A stretch of 64,000 nucleotides of DNA. Origin: Ruegeria sp. SCSIO 43209. GTDB taxonomy: Bacteria > Pseudomonadota > Alphaproteobacteria > Rhodobacterales > Rhodobacteraceae. A program made the position numbers and the translations under genes. The DNA is taken from the NCBI RefSeq assembly GCF_019904295.1, contig NZ_CP065359.1, positions 186,001 to 250,000 on the forward strand. The letters run 5' to 3'. Below the pieces are notes generated by a model. It had not been told where the DNA came from. It saw only the letters and a list, made by a program, of their open reading frames with translations, and did not search any database. Of this stretch, positions 1 through 7,971 are shown one piece after another (position 1 is the stretch's first letter; every line of letters starts with the position of its first letter).

Positions 1-981
1 TTCATGGAGCGCTATGCGCCCCAGTACAAAGACCTCGCGCCGCGCGACTACGTTAGCCGTTCAATGACCATGGAAATTCGCGAAGGGCGTGGACATGGTG
101 ACAACGGCGACCACATCCACCTGAACCTCAGCCATTTGCCAGCCGAAGCTTTGGCGGAACGCCTACCGGGCATTTCAGAATCTGCGCGCGTTTTTGCAGG
201 GGTTGATGTTACCAAAGAACCGATTCCGGTTCTGCCGACCGTGCACTATAACATGGGCGGTATCCCGACGAACTATTGGGGTGAAGTTCTGAACCCGACA
301 GCCGACAACCCGACCGCCGTGGTCCCTGGCCTGATGGCTGTGGGCGAGGCCGGGTGTGCCTCGGTTCACGGGGCAAACCGTCTTGGTTCAAACTCGCTGA
401 TCGACCTCGTGGTCTTTGGCCGCGCTGCGGCGATCCGAGCGGGCAAAGTTGTGGATGCCGACGCGTCGAACCCGGTTCTGAACCAGGCCTCTGTCGATAA
501 GGCGTTTGACAGGTTCGATGCGGCGCGCAACGCCAGCGGTGCAATTCCAACCGCAGATCTGCGGCTTGAGATGCAGCGCACCATGCAAGAGGACGCGGCG
601 GTTTTCCGCACCTCGAAGACCATGGCTGAGGGCGTCGAGAAGATGACTGCGATCGCCGCCAAGATGGATGATCTGAAGGTTTCTGACAGATCGTTGGTCT
701 GGAACAGCGATCTGATGGAGACGCTCGAGCTTACCAACCTGATGCCAAGCGCGCTCGCCACCATCGTTGGTGCCGAAGCTCGTAAGGAATCCCGCGGTGC
801 GCACGCCCATGAAGATTTCACCGAGCGCGACGATGAGAACTGGCGCGTCCACACGGTCAGCCGTGTCGATGGCAATAAAGTAGAGCTTAGCTACCGTCCG
901 GTTATCGTTGATCCGCTGACGACCGAAGACGAGGGCGGCATCAGCATGAAAAGAATCGCGCCCAAGGCGCGGACGTTCTAA
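1..981 (+). CDS. sdhA: succinate dehydrogenase flavoprotein subunit, 3' part (start outside window)
   Basis: Catalytic flavoprotein of complex II: oxidises succinate to fumarate on covalently bound FAD at the cytoplasmic face of the inner membrane. Only the C-terminal ~326 residues are present; the frame is open at the window edge (a Phe codon precedes the first Met), so this is truncated by the window and not broken. Seen in the sequence: [10 protein letters not shown] in the capping/active-site region, [20 protein letters not shown] in the FAD-binding fold, and the conserved tail DDENWRVHT. sdhB follows after 12 nt with an AGGAGAGG ribosome site, so the two are clearly one operon. sdhC and sdhD would be expected upstream, outside the window. 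Confidence 0.98.
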   Translation, partial: FMERYAPQYKDLAPRDYVSRSMTMEIREGRGHGDNGDHIHLNLSHLPAEALAERLPGISESARVFAGVDVTKEPIPVLPTVHYNMGGIPTNYWGEVLNPTADNPTAVVPGLMAVGEAGCASVHGANRLGSNSLIDLVVFGRAAAIRAGKVVDADASNPVLNQASVDKAFDRFDAARNASGAIPTADLRLEMQRTMQEDAAVFRTSKTMAEGVEKMTAIAAKMDDLKVSDRSLVWNSDLMETLELTNLMPSALATIVGAEARKESRGAHAHEDFTERDDENWRVHTVSRVDGNKVELSYRPVIVDPLTTEDEGGISMKRIAPKARTF

Positions 982-993
982 GGAGAGGAACTT

Positions 994-1773
994 ATGGTAC
1001 AACTGACCCTCCCCAAGAATTCCCGGATCACCACCGGTAAAACCTGGCCCAAGCCCGACGGCGCGACCAATGTGCGCAAATTCCAGATCTATCGCTGGAA
1101 CCCGGATGATGGCCAGAACCCGCGCGTCGATACTTATTTCGTCGATATGGATACTTGCGGCCCGATGGTTCTGGACGCTCTGATCAAGATCAAGAACGAG
1201 ATTGACCCAACCCTGACTTTCCGCCGGTCCTGCCGCGAGGGCATCTGTGGTTCCTGCGCGATGAATATCGACGGGATCAACACGCTGGCCTGTATCTATG
1301 GCATGGATGAGATCAAGGGCGACGTGAAAATCTATCCGCTGCCTCATATGCCAGTGGTCAAGGACCTGATCCCTGATCTGACTCATTTCTACGCCCAACA
1401 CGCCTCGATCATGCCGTGGCTGGAGACTAAGACCAATCGTCCGGCAAAAGAGTGGAAGCAATCCATCGAAGACCGCAAGAAATTGGATGGTCTCTATGAA
1501 TGTGTGATGTGTGCCAGTTGTTCGACCTCGTGCCCCAGCTACTGGTGGAACGGCGACCGTTATCTCGGCCCTGCCGCGCTGCTGCATGCTTACCGCTGGA
1601 TCATCGACAGTCGGGATGAGGCCACCGGTGAGCGCTTGGACGAGTTGGAAGATCCGTTCAAGCTGTATCGCTGCCACACCATCATGAACTGCGCCAAGAC
1701 CTGCCCCAAGGGTCTGAATCCGGCCAAAGCGATTGCAGAAATCAAGAAGATGATGGTGGACCGCGCGGTCTGA
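994..1773 (+). CDS. sdhB: succinate dehydrogenase iron-sulfur subunit
   Basis: Electron-transfer subunit of complex II carrying electrons from SdhA's FAD to quinone. The 259-residue length is normal. The three Fe-S cluster sites are intact: the ferredoxin-type 2Fe-2S motif [14 protein letters not shown] with a later Cys in NTLAC, then [16 protein letters not shown], and [17 protein letters not shown] for the 4Fe-4S and 3Fe-4S clusters. It starts directly behind sdhA with a good ribosome site and is probably the last large gene of the sdh operon. A GC-rich hairpin follows the stop. Confidence 0.98.
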   Translation: MVQLTLPKNSRITTGKTWPKPDGATNVRKFQIYRWNPDDGQNPRVDTYFVDMDTCGPMVLDALIKIKNEIDPTLTFRRSCREGICGSCAMNIDGINTLACIYGMDEIKGDVKIYPLPHMPVVKDLIPDLTHFYAQHASIMPWLETKTNRPAKEWKQSIEDRKKLDGLYECVMCASCSTSCPSYWWNGDRYLGPAALLHAYRWIIDSRDEATGERLDELEDPFKLYRCHTIMNCAKTCPKGLNPAKAIAEIKKMMVDRAV

Positions 1774-1790
1774 TCGTGCACTAAATCAAC

Positions 1791-1815
1791 GCGCTTGCCG
1801 AGTTGCGGCAAGTGC
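1791..1815 (+). terminator. hairpin after sdhB
   Basis: A 10-bp stem containing one G-T wobble (core CTTGCCG / CGGCAAG) closes a 5-nt loop 18 nt after the sdhB stop codon. No T-run follows, so it is either a weak or factor-dependent terminator or a 3'-end stabiliser of the sdh mRNA. Confidence 0.45.
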
Positions 1816-1910
1816 ATGCCGCCTCTGCAAAACTATGCGATGCGTTTATTCTCCTGCGGTTCTAAGTTTGCTGCAGGGAGGAGTGATGAGTTCGAAAAGA
1901 GGTCACTCCG

Positions 1911-2051
1911 ATGAGCAGGCAAAACAAAAAACACGACGCGGCCAAAGCTCTGGAATTGCTGGAGCAAGCCTGGGCTTACTATACGCCCGAGCCCAAAGTT
2001 CCGGCCAAAGACGAAACACCAGAATTGTTTGAATATGCGAACGCTGCCTGA
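1911..2051 (+). CDS. 46-aa conserved-looking microprotein downstream of sdhB
   Basis: Small acidic-tailed protein of 46 residues beginning MSRQNKKHDAAKALELLEQ and ending ELFEYANAA. An AAAGAGGT ribosome site lies 8 nt before the ATG. The middle is predicted amphipathic helix (AAKALELLEQAWAYY) followed by a Pro/charged linker. I do not recognise a named family; my impression is that Rhodobacteraceae often carry a similar small gene here, but that is recollection and not a search. A longer overlapping ORF in another frame lacks a ribosome site and has an implausible composition. Function unknown; no membrane segment or signal peptide. Confidence 0.6.
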   Translation: MSRQNKKHDAAKALELLEQAWAYYTPEPKVPAKDETPELFEYANAA

Positions 2052-2095
2052 CCGTGTCGGCTTGAAAAACTCGACACAATAGGCAATGCAGAGCT

Positions 2096-2284
2096 ATGCC
2101 CGTTCTATTGCTTCTGCTCGCCGCTGGCGTTTTTGCCTATTTTTTCTGGCGGTCCCGCACGTCGTCTCTAACGCGCGACTGCAGGTGGCGGCAACATCGA
2201 AGCGAGGGCCAGTGGCGCTGTGCGTATTGTGGTGCGGTTTCAAAATCTGACGTCGAGCCCACGCAGTGTCTGAAAGGGCAATAG
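2096..2284 (+). CDS. 62-aa single-span membrane protein with CxxC
   Basis: Residues 2-17 (PVLLLLLAAGVFAYFFW) form one hydrophobic helix, followed by a basic stretch (RSRTSSLTRDCRWR) and a C-terminal segment with WRCAYCGA, a CxxC pair that could bind metal or be redox active. Charge distribution suggests the Cys-containing tail faces the cytoplasm. It lies 44 nt after the 46-aa gene in the same direction and may belong to the same transcript. Family not recognised; function unknown. Confidence 0.6.
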   Translation: MPVLLLLLAAGVFAYFFWRSRTSSLTRDCRWRQHRSEGQWRCAYCGAVSKSDVEPTQCLKGQ

Positions 2285-2332
2285 CTGTGGTTTGGGGTTC
2301 CCCACCGGGCCGAACTGCGCCACTCTCGGCCC

Positions 2333-3196
2333 ATGTCAGAATCTCGGAACACGCCCCGCCCACCCGCTGATGCAGATGCACGCCGCACGATTGCGCCCGT
2401 TATTTGCTACCCCAATGACGGGCTGCCAAAGCCCGATCTCGGGCTTTATCAAACTGCGCGTGATGGAGCGATAAAGACGGGCGAGGTGCTGGTACCGCCA
2501 CGAGATGCACGGTGTTTTGAAGTCCCTGCCGGGCATTTCTTTCGGATCACTTCTGTTGAAGGATCGCAGGTTGGCGACCTGAACCTGTGGAACCTCAACG
2601 ACCTGACCGAGCGCTTCTATTCCGGCAAGACGCGCGCGTTGCATGGCACGCATATCTCCGTAGGTGAGCGCATGTGGTCGAGCTTTCCACATATGCGACC
2701 CATGGCGACAATCATTGCAGATACGCTGGGGTGGTACGGGATCGATGATTTCGGCGGGTCGGTTCACGATGTTATCGGCACGCGATGCGACCCCTATACC
2801 GGCAATTTACTGTCCGGGTCGCAGTACCATCACTGTTGCCATTCGAACCTGACGCGCGCGCTGGCGGATCATATGGGCATCTCTTTGGCCGAAGCCGAGC
2901 CTGCCGTGCATGATGTATTGAACGTATTCATGTGCACCGGCTTCACGCGTGATACCGGGCAGTATTTCATGAAAGCATCACCCGTTCGTCCGGGCGACTA
3001 TCTTGAGTTCTTCGCCGAGATTGATCTGCTGGGAAATCTAAGCGCGTGCCCGGGTGGAGATTGTTCGTCCGAGCATTCATCGGATACAGCACCGTGTTAT
3101 CCCCTGCTGGTAGAAACCTTTGCCCCGGCTGAAGGTGCGCTTGAGGGATGGCGCAGCCCCGCACGCAACGGATATGACCGCACGCACGGGCGCTAG
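2333..3196 (+). CDS. DUF1989 / urea carboxylase-associated family protein
   Basis: 287 residues. The region from about residue 38 matches the DUF1989 family usually annotated as urea carboxylase-associated protein: conserved blocks are VPAGHFFRI, GSQVGDLNLWN, SVHDVIGTRCDPY, HHCCHSNLTRAL and the C-terminal PVRPGDYLEFFAEIDLL. The Cys/His-rich HHCCHSN block suggests a metal site. Members often accompany urea amidolyase or guanidine and purine nitrogen genes. Here no such genes are adjacent; the neighbour is the convergent purine-nucleoside phosphorylase. The exact start is uncertain because no clear ribosome site precedes the first ATG. Biochemical role unknown. Confidence 0.8.
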   Translation: MSESRNTPRPPADADARRTIAPVICYPNDGLPKPDLGLYQTARDGAIKTGEVLVPPRDARCFEVPAGHFFRITSVEGSQVGDLNLWNLNDLTERFYSGKTRALHGTHISVGERMWSSFPHMRPMATIIADTLGWYGIDDFGGSVHDVIGTRCDPYTGNLLSGSQYHHCCHSNLTRALADHMGISLAEAEPAVHDVLNVFMCTGFTRDTGQYFMKASPVRPGDYLEFFAEIDLLGNLSACPGGDCSSEHSSDTAPCYPLLVETFAPAEGALEGWRSPARNGYDRTHGR

Positions 3197-3208
3197 AACT
3201 TGCGCAAT

Positions 3209-3919
3209 TCAGCTGGCCGGAAACGCCGCCTGCAGCGCGATTTCGATCATGTCGCCAAAACTGCTTTCCCGGTCCGAAGAGGGCAGGGCTTCGCCGGTCA
3301 GCAGGTGGTCGGAGACAGTCAGCACCGCCAATGCGCGGCATTTGTGACGCGCGGCGAGGATGTAAAGCTCTGCCGCTTCCATCTCGACACCCAAAATACC
3401 GTGCCGAACCATTTGTTCGTTCAGATCCGGGCGCTCGTCATAGAAGACGTCGGATGAATAGATGCCGCCAACATGGGTTGGCGTGCCTTTGGCTTGTGCA
3501 GCCAATGCCGCAGCCTGCAAAAGCCCCCAATCCGCACAAGGGGCAAAGTTCATCTCTTTCATGATCCCGCGCGAAGGTGTGCTTAGCGTGGTCGATGTCA
3601 TCGCCAGAATGACATCACGCACATTCACGCTGTCCTGCATCCCGCCACAAGACCCGATCCGGATCAAGGTCTTGGCACCGTAGTCCCGGATCAGCTCGTT
3701 CACGTAGATCGACAGCGAGGGCATGCCCATGCCGCTGCCCTGAATGGTAACGCGGTTCCCTTTCCAAGTGCCGGTGAACCCCAGCATACCGCGCACTTCG
3801 TTGACCAGCTTAACGTCTTCAAGAAACGTTTCAGCCGCCCATTTCGCACGATACGGGTCGCCGGGCAAAAGAACGGTTTCGGCAATCTCGCCTTTTTGGG
3901 CTCCAATATGGATAGTCAT
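3209..3919 (-). CDS. deoD: purine-nucleoside phosphorylase, hexameric DeoD type
   Basis: Phosphorolyses purine (deoxy)nucleosides to base and (deoxy)ribose-1-phosphate in the cytosol for salvage. At 236 residues it has the size of the trimer-of-dimers class. Visible landmarks: N-terminal HIGA (His4-type residue), [11 protein letters not shown] for phosphate binding, LIRIGSCGG, the VEMEAAELY substrate loop, and the catalytic SDHLLTGE near residue 204. It converges on the DUF1989 gene with a 12-nt gap. A nucleoside-type ABC importer lies 11 kb away in the same direction, a plausible functional partner. Confidence 0.95.
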   Translation of the reverse strand: MTIHIGAQKGEIAETVLLPGDPYRAKWAAETFLEDVKLVNEVRGMLGFTGTWKGNRVTIQGSGMGMPSLSIYVNELIRDYGAKTLIRIGSCGGMQDSVNVRDVILAMTSTTLSTPSRGIMKEMNFAPCADWGLLQAAALAAQAKGTPTHVGGIYSSDVFYDERPDLNEQMVRHGILGVEMEAAELYILAARHKCRALAVLTVSDHLLTGEALPSSDRESSFGDMIEIALQAAFPAS

Positions 3920-3937
3920 TTTGCCACTTGCCCCCGA

Positions 3938-4249
3938 TCAGATTTCCAGATCAGTAATATCGGTACCGGCTTTTATGGCGTCATGAACCCACTGCGGTTT
4001 GCGGCCCCGCCCGGTCCAGGTTTGCGACGGATTGTTCGGATTTTGATACTTCGCTTTAGATGATTTTACCGATTTAGTGCTGTCTCCTGACAATTCAGAC
4101 AACGAAAACCCATATTCCGCCGCCGCCTTTTCGGCGGCTTTCAACGCTTCTTTTCGCTCACGCACTTCGGCGGTTTTTAGCGCCTTTTCGACCCGATTGC
4201 GCAATTCGAGCAGTTCTTTGCGCGACATTTTTTCAAGATCGATTGCCAT
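3938..4249 (-). CDS. H-NS family nucleoid-associated protein (HvrA/Spb-like)
   Basis: 103-residue DNA-binding protein. The N-terminal half is a charged coiled coil (LEKMSRKELLELRNRVEKAL) for dimerisation; the C-terminal half carries the H-NS signature, here TWTGRGRKPQWV, which inserts into AT-rich minor grooves. The start is taken at the second Met because GGAGAAGATT immediately precedes it; an upstream in-frame ATG would overlap that ribosome site. In Rhodobacter the homologue HvrA/Spb modulates photosynthesis and nitrogen genes; target genes here are unknown. The leader upstream of it is markedly AT-rich compared with its surroundings, compatible with autoregulation. Confidence 0.9.
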   Translation of the reverse strand: MAIDLEKMSRKELLELRNRVEKALKTAEVRERKEALKAAEKAAAEYGFSLSELSGDSTKSVKSSKAKYQNPNNPSQTWTGRGRKPQWVHDAIKAGTDITDLEI

Positions 4250-4364
4250 AATCTTCTCCATTTCGGCTATTCCCCTACTTATTGCAGGGGAAATTGAATA
4301 AACCCGAACCTATCTATTCCCATTTTACCGGAAATAGAAATGGAGATTTCTGTAATATGCTTTT

Positions 4365-6332
4365 CTATTCAGCCGCAATTTCCGTTGGGTCAACCAATGT
4401 GACGATATCGCCCATGATTGCATTCAATTCGAAATTTTTCGGCGTATAGATTTTCGATACACCCATGGAACGCAATTGATCCGCGTCCTCATCGGGGATG
4501 ATCCCACCTACAATGACGGGAATATCGCTTAGCCCTGCTGCTTTCAGCCGCGTCATCACGTCCTTCACCAAAGGCAGGTGGCTGCCAGAGAGGATAGATA
4601 GACCAATCACATGCGCTTTGTCTTCTTGTGCCGCAGTTACGATTTCTTCGGGCGTAAGACGAATACCTTCGTAGCTGATATCCATGCCACAGTCGCGTGC
4701 GCGGAAGGCGATCTGTTCGGCTCCGTTCGAGTGTCCGTCCAGACCAGGTTTGCCAACAAGAAACTTCAGCCTTCGCCCCAGACGGTCGCTTACCGCATCT
4801 ACGGCTGCGCGCAAGTCTTCCAGACCTTCGGTTTTGTTCGAAACAGATCCCGAGACGCCGGTTGGTCCACGATATGTACCGTAGGCCTTGCGCATTTCCT
4901 CGGCCCATTCGCCAGTTGTGACACCGGCCTTGGCCGCAGCGATTGAAGGTGCCATCACGTTGGCACCGGATCGCGCTGCTTCGCGCAATGCTTGCAGCGC
5001 CGCGGCCACTGCTGCGTCATCCCGATCCGCACGCCAGTCGTTCAAGCGCCCGATTTGTTCCTGTTCAACCGCCGGGTCGACGACCATGATGCCGCCATCC
5101 TCGGTCTGCAAAGGCGAGGCTTCGCCCTCGGTCCATTTGTTTACGCCAACGACGACGGTTTCATTGCGTTCAATACGGTTCAGGCGCTCGGCATTGGACT
5201 CGACCAGCCGCGATTTCATGTATTCGATCGAGGCTACTGCGCCGCCCATCGATTCGAGATTAGCCAATTCGGCTCGTGCGCCATTTTTAAGTTCTTCGAC
5301 TTTGGCGTCGACAACCGGATTGCCGTCGAACAAATCGCCATATTCCAGCAGATCGGTTTCATAGGCGAGGATTTGTTGCATCCTCATCGACCATTGCTGA
5401 TCCCAGGGACGAGGCAGGCCGAGCGCTTCGTTCCATGCAGGCAACTGCACCGCACGTGCGCGGGCACGTTTGGATAGCGTCACCGCAAGCATTTCAATCA
5501 GTATGCGATAAACGTTGTTTTCCGGCTGCTGTTCGGTCAGCCCCAGCGAGTTTACCTGAACGCCATAACGGAATCGGCGGAACTTGGGGTCTTCAATGCC
5601 ATAGCGCTGCTGCAGAATTTCGTCCCAAAGATCCACAAAGGCGCGCATTTTGCACATTTCGGTGACAAACCGGATGCCCGCATTCACAAAAAACGAAATC
5701 CGCCCGCAGAGTGCCGGGAAGTCTTCAGCCGGAACGCGCGGGCGAAGTTCGTCCAGCACTGCAATGGCAGTCGCCAGAGCATAGGCCAGCTCTTGCTCAG
5801 GCGTCGCGCCTGCTTCTTGCAGGTGGTACGAACACACATTCATCGGGTTCCATTTGGGCACGTTATCGTAGCAATATTCGGCCACGTCCGCGATCATCTT
5901 CAGCGATGGCTTTGGTGGGCACACATAAGTGCCGCGGCTCAGGTATTCCTTGATCAGGTCGTTCTGGACGGTCCCCTGCAATTTCGAGACATCCGCGCCC
6001 TGTTCCTCGGCAACTGCGATATAAAGCGCCAAAAGCCAAGGAGCAGTCGCATTGATCGTCATCGAGGTATTCATCTGTTCCAGCGGAATTTGATCGAACA
6101 GAACCCGCATGTCCCCCAGATGGCAGATCGGAACCCCAACTTTTCCAACTTCGCCGCGCGCCAAAGTGTGATCGCTGTCATACCCTGTTTGGGTTGGCAG
6201 ATCGAAGGCCACGGACAGGCCGGTCTGACCTTTGGCTAGGTTCGCACGATAAAGCGCATTTGACGCTTTGGCCGTTGAGTGACCGGCATATGTACGGATG
6301 AGCCAGGGGCGATCTTTCTGCAACTGCGTCAT
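4365..6332 (-). CDS. ecm: ethylmalonyl-CoA mutase
   Basis: Adenosylcobalamin-dependent mutase converting (2R)-ethylmalonyl-CoA to (2S)-methylsuccinyl-CoA in the ethylmalonyl-CoA pathway of acetate/C2 assimilation. 655 residues in one chain: an N-terminal TIM-barrel substrate domain (SVAFDLPTQTGYDSD, NTSMTINATAPWLL) and a C-terminal B12-binding domain with GKPGLDGHSNGAEQIA, the DxHxxG base-off motif, at about residues 545-560. The length and N-terminal block favour Ecm over methylmalonyl-CoA mutase. It lies divergent from an acyltransferase, with ccr, the previous enzyme of the pathway, just beyond. A GAGG ribosome site precedes the ATG. Confidence 0.95.
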   Translation of the reverse strand: MTQLQKDRPWLIRTYAGHSTAKASNALYRANLAKGQTGLSVAFDLPTQTGYDSDHTLARGEVGKVGVPICHLGDMRVLFDQIPLEQMNTSMTINATAPWLLALYIAVAEEQGADVSKLQGTVQNDLIKEYLSRGTYVCPPKPSLKMIADVAEYCYDNVPKWNPMNVCSYHLQEAGATPEQELAYALATAIAVLDELRPRVPAEDFPALCGRISFFVNAGIRFVTEMCKMRAFVDLWDEILQQRYGIEDPKFRRFRYGVQVNSLGLTEQQPENNVYRILIEMLAVTLSKRARARAVQLPAWNEALGLPRPWDQQWSMRMQQILAYETDLLEYGDLFDGNPVVDAKVEELKNGARAELANLESMGGAVASIEYMKSRLVESNAERLNRIERNETVVVGVNKWTEGEASPLQTEDGGIMVVDPAVEQEQIGRLNDWRADRDDAAVAAALQALREAARSGANVMAPSIAAAKAGVTTGEWAEEMRKAYGTYRGPTGVSGSVSNKTEGLEDLRAAVDAVSDRLGRRLKFLVGKPGLDGHSNGAEQIAFRARDCGMDISYEGIRLTPEEIVTAAQEDKAHVIGLSILSGSHLPLVKDVMTRLKAAGLSDIPVIVGGIIPDEDADQLRSMGVSKIYTPKNFELNAIMGDIVTLVDPTEIAAE

Positions 6333-6361
6333 GGGTCGGGCCTCGCGGATCGGTGGGTAAC

Positions 6362-6395
6362 AAAATTACGTTCTATGGTGGTAAATAGTAATTTT
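6362..6395. promoter_or_regulatory. inverted repeat in ecm / acyltransferase divergent region
   Basis: Perfect 8-bp arms AAAATTAC and GTAATTTT separated by 18 bp, 30 nt upstream of the ecm start. The same AAAATTAC word occurs upstream of ccr at 7859-7866. Spacing of about two and a half helical turns between arm centres fits a dimeric regulator; the identity of the regulator is unknown. Confidence 0.4.
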
Positions 6396-6477
6396 CAGTA
6401 CATGTCAATTCGCTGCGTTGCGGCATCGACGGTTTCTGCAGATTGTGGGTGGTCGCGTTTGATGGCACTGTGCCCGA

Positions 6478-7860
6478 ATGATGCAGACTGTGGAAATCCC
6501 GCTTTGGCTGTTTGTGCTGATCGTGCTGTTTGCCGCGGTCACATTTGCCTCGCATTTTTTGTTTCCGTCGGTGCGCTGGTTTTTCCGCCGCCGCCTTGAG
6601 CGCGCCGTCGCACGGTTGAACAAGCGCCTTCAGCGCCCGATCCAACCGTTCAAGTTGGCGGGGCGGCATGACATGATTCAACGGCTTATCTATGACCCGC
6701 AAGTAAGCCGGGCGGTGCAGCAGCATGCCAAAGAAGAAGGTGTGCCTGACGCTGTTGCCTCAGAATTGGCACGGCGTTATGCGCGCGAGATTGCGCCCTC
6801 ATTCTCGACAGTGGCGTATTTCAGCATCGCGATCCGTTTTGCCCGCATGCTGAGCAACGCCTTTTACAAGGTGCAGTTGGGTTACGAGGACAAAGCCGCG
6901 CTGGACAATATCGATCCCGATGCGACGGTCGTTTATGTCATGAACCACCGCAGCAATATGGATTACGTGCTGGTCACCTATCTGGCGGCAGACCATTCGA
7001 CCTTATCCTATGCTGTGGGCGAATGGGCCCGTGTCTGGCCTCTAAGTCGATTGATTCGCGCGATGGGGGCCTATTTCATTCGCCGCAAGTCGGGTAGCGA
7101 CCTATATCGACAGGTCCTTGCAAGCTATGTAAGACACGCGACCGAAGCGGGCGTGACGCAGGCCATGTTCCCTGAGGGCGGGCTGAGTCTGACTGGCAAA
7201 CTGGGGCGCCCCAAGCTGGGATTGTTGAAGTATATCCTTGACGGAGTCGAACCGCAGGGGCGGGATGTGGTGTTTGTTCCGGTTGCTTTGAACTATGATC
7301 GGGTGCTTGAAGATACCGTATTGACGGCAGCAGCGAAGGATAGTGAACGCCGCTTCCGCGCGCGGATCGGGGTTATCACCCGTTGGTCGCTCAAGCAGAT
7401 CTGGCGCAGGCTAGTCGGGCGCTACAAGAGATTCGGGATTGCCTCGGTGCGGTATGCGACACCGATTTCTCTGAAGGAATTTCGAGTCGCGCACGAACGG
7501 GACCTAACGACCGATCTGGCCCGCGAGTTGATGCGCAGGATCGGCGCCGCAATTCCCTTTGTTCCAGTGCCTGCTGCGTGTCGGCTGGTTCAGGAAGAAG
7601 GTGAGATGTCAGAGCAGGACTTGAAGGCGCGTTTGCTGACGTTGGGCGGCGACGCGGTTGCCCAGGATGATGGAGAGGCTGTTGACGATGCCATCAATCA
7701 GTTGGTCGAGCGACGGATTCTGCGTCGTGAGGCTGGAGTGTTGCGCCCATCAGGCGAGCGATCAGAGCTGCTTGCTTATTACGCGGCAGCATCAGAACCC
7801 GTTGTTCGGGCTGAGAATGATGCAAGTGCAGAAAGTATTTCTGCAACTGCTGGGTCATAA
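6478..7860 (+). CDS. PlsB/PlsC-type glycerophosphate acyltransferase
   Basis: 460-residue acyltransferase with an N-terminal membrane anchor (about residues 8-26) and the HX4D catalytic motif in NHRSNMDYVL, followed by FPEGGLSLTGKLGRPKLGLL, the acceptor-binding blocks of the glycerol-3-phosphate/lysophosphatidate acyltransferase superfamily. The size is larger than ordinary PlsC (~250 residues) and closer to PlsB-like enzymes; the extra C-terminal ~150 residues include a region with winged-helix-like character and a low-complexity acidic tail. Likely role is phosphatidic acid synthesis at the inner membrane; whether it acts on glycerol-3-phosphate or lysophosphatidate cannot be told. It sits between ecm and ccr, transcribed toward ccr. 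Confidence 0.8.
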   Translation: MMQTVEIPLWLFVLIVLFAAVTFASHFLFPSVRWFFRRRLERAVARLNKRLQRPIQPFKLAGRHDMIQRLIYDPQVSRAVQQHAKEEGVPDAVASELARRYAREIAPSFSTVAYFSIAIRFARMLSNAFYKVQLGYEDKAALDNIDPDATVVYVMNHRSNMDYVLVTYLAADHSTLSYAVGEWARVWPLSRLIRAMGAYFIRRKSGSDLYRQVLASYVRHATEAGVTQAMFPEGGLSLTGKLGRPKLGLLKYILDGVEPQGRDVVFVPVALNYDRVLEDTVLTAAAKDSERRFRARIGVITRWSLKQIWRRLVGRYKRFGIASVRYATPISLKEFRVAHERDLTTDLARELMRRIGAAIPFVPVPAACRLVQEEGEMSEQDLKARLLTLGGDAVAQDDGEAVDDAINQLVERRILRREAGVLRPSGERSELLAYYAAASEPVVRAENDASAESISATAGS

Positions 7861-7971
7861 AATTACAAAATAGATACCAAAAACGGTTGCAATATTACTC
7901 AGGGGCTAATATTTCGTCTTTGGAAAGCCGCGATTCTGCGGCGCGGCAACAGTTGGAAAAAGGAGGCCAGC
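7859..7971 (+). promoter_or_regulatory. ccr upstream region
   Basis: 111-nt spacer containing AAAATTAC at its left edge, ACCAAAAACGG, an isolated TTGCAA, a GCCGC/GCGGC hairpin and a near-consensus AAGGAGG ribosome site 7 nt before the ccr ATG. The very strong ribosome site implies high expression. TTGCAA words are typical of ScfR/RamB-family operators that control C2-assimilation genes in other bacteria, but only one copy is present here, so that link is speculative. Confidence 0.4.

Noticed and set aside
388..1677. 429-codon open frame antisense to sdhA/sdhB
   Set aside because: Long antisense frames are expected opposite GC-rich genes; sdhA and sdhB on the plus strand are unmistakable.
1835..2032. 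65-codon plus-strand ORF after sdhB
   Set aside because: Overlaps the better-supported 46-codon gene in another frame, lacks a ribosome site and has an irregular composition.
4336..4351. AGAAAT/ATTTCT hairpin behind ecm
   Set aside because: Only six A-U-rich pairs with a 4-nt loop and no T-run; too weak to call a terminator.
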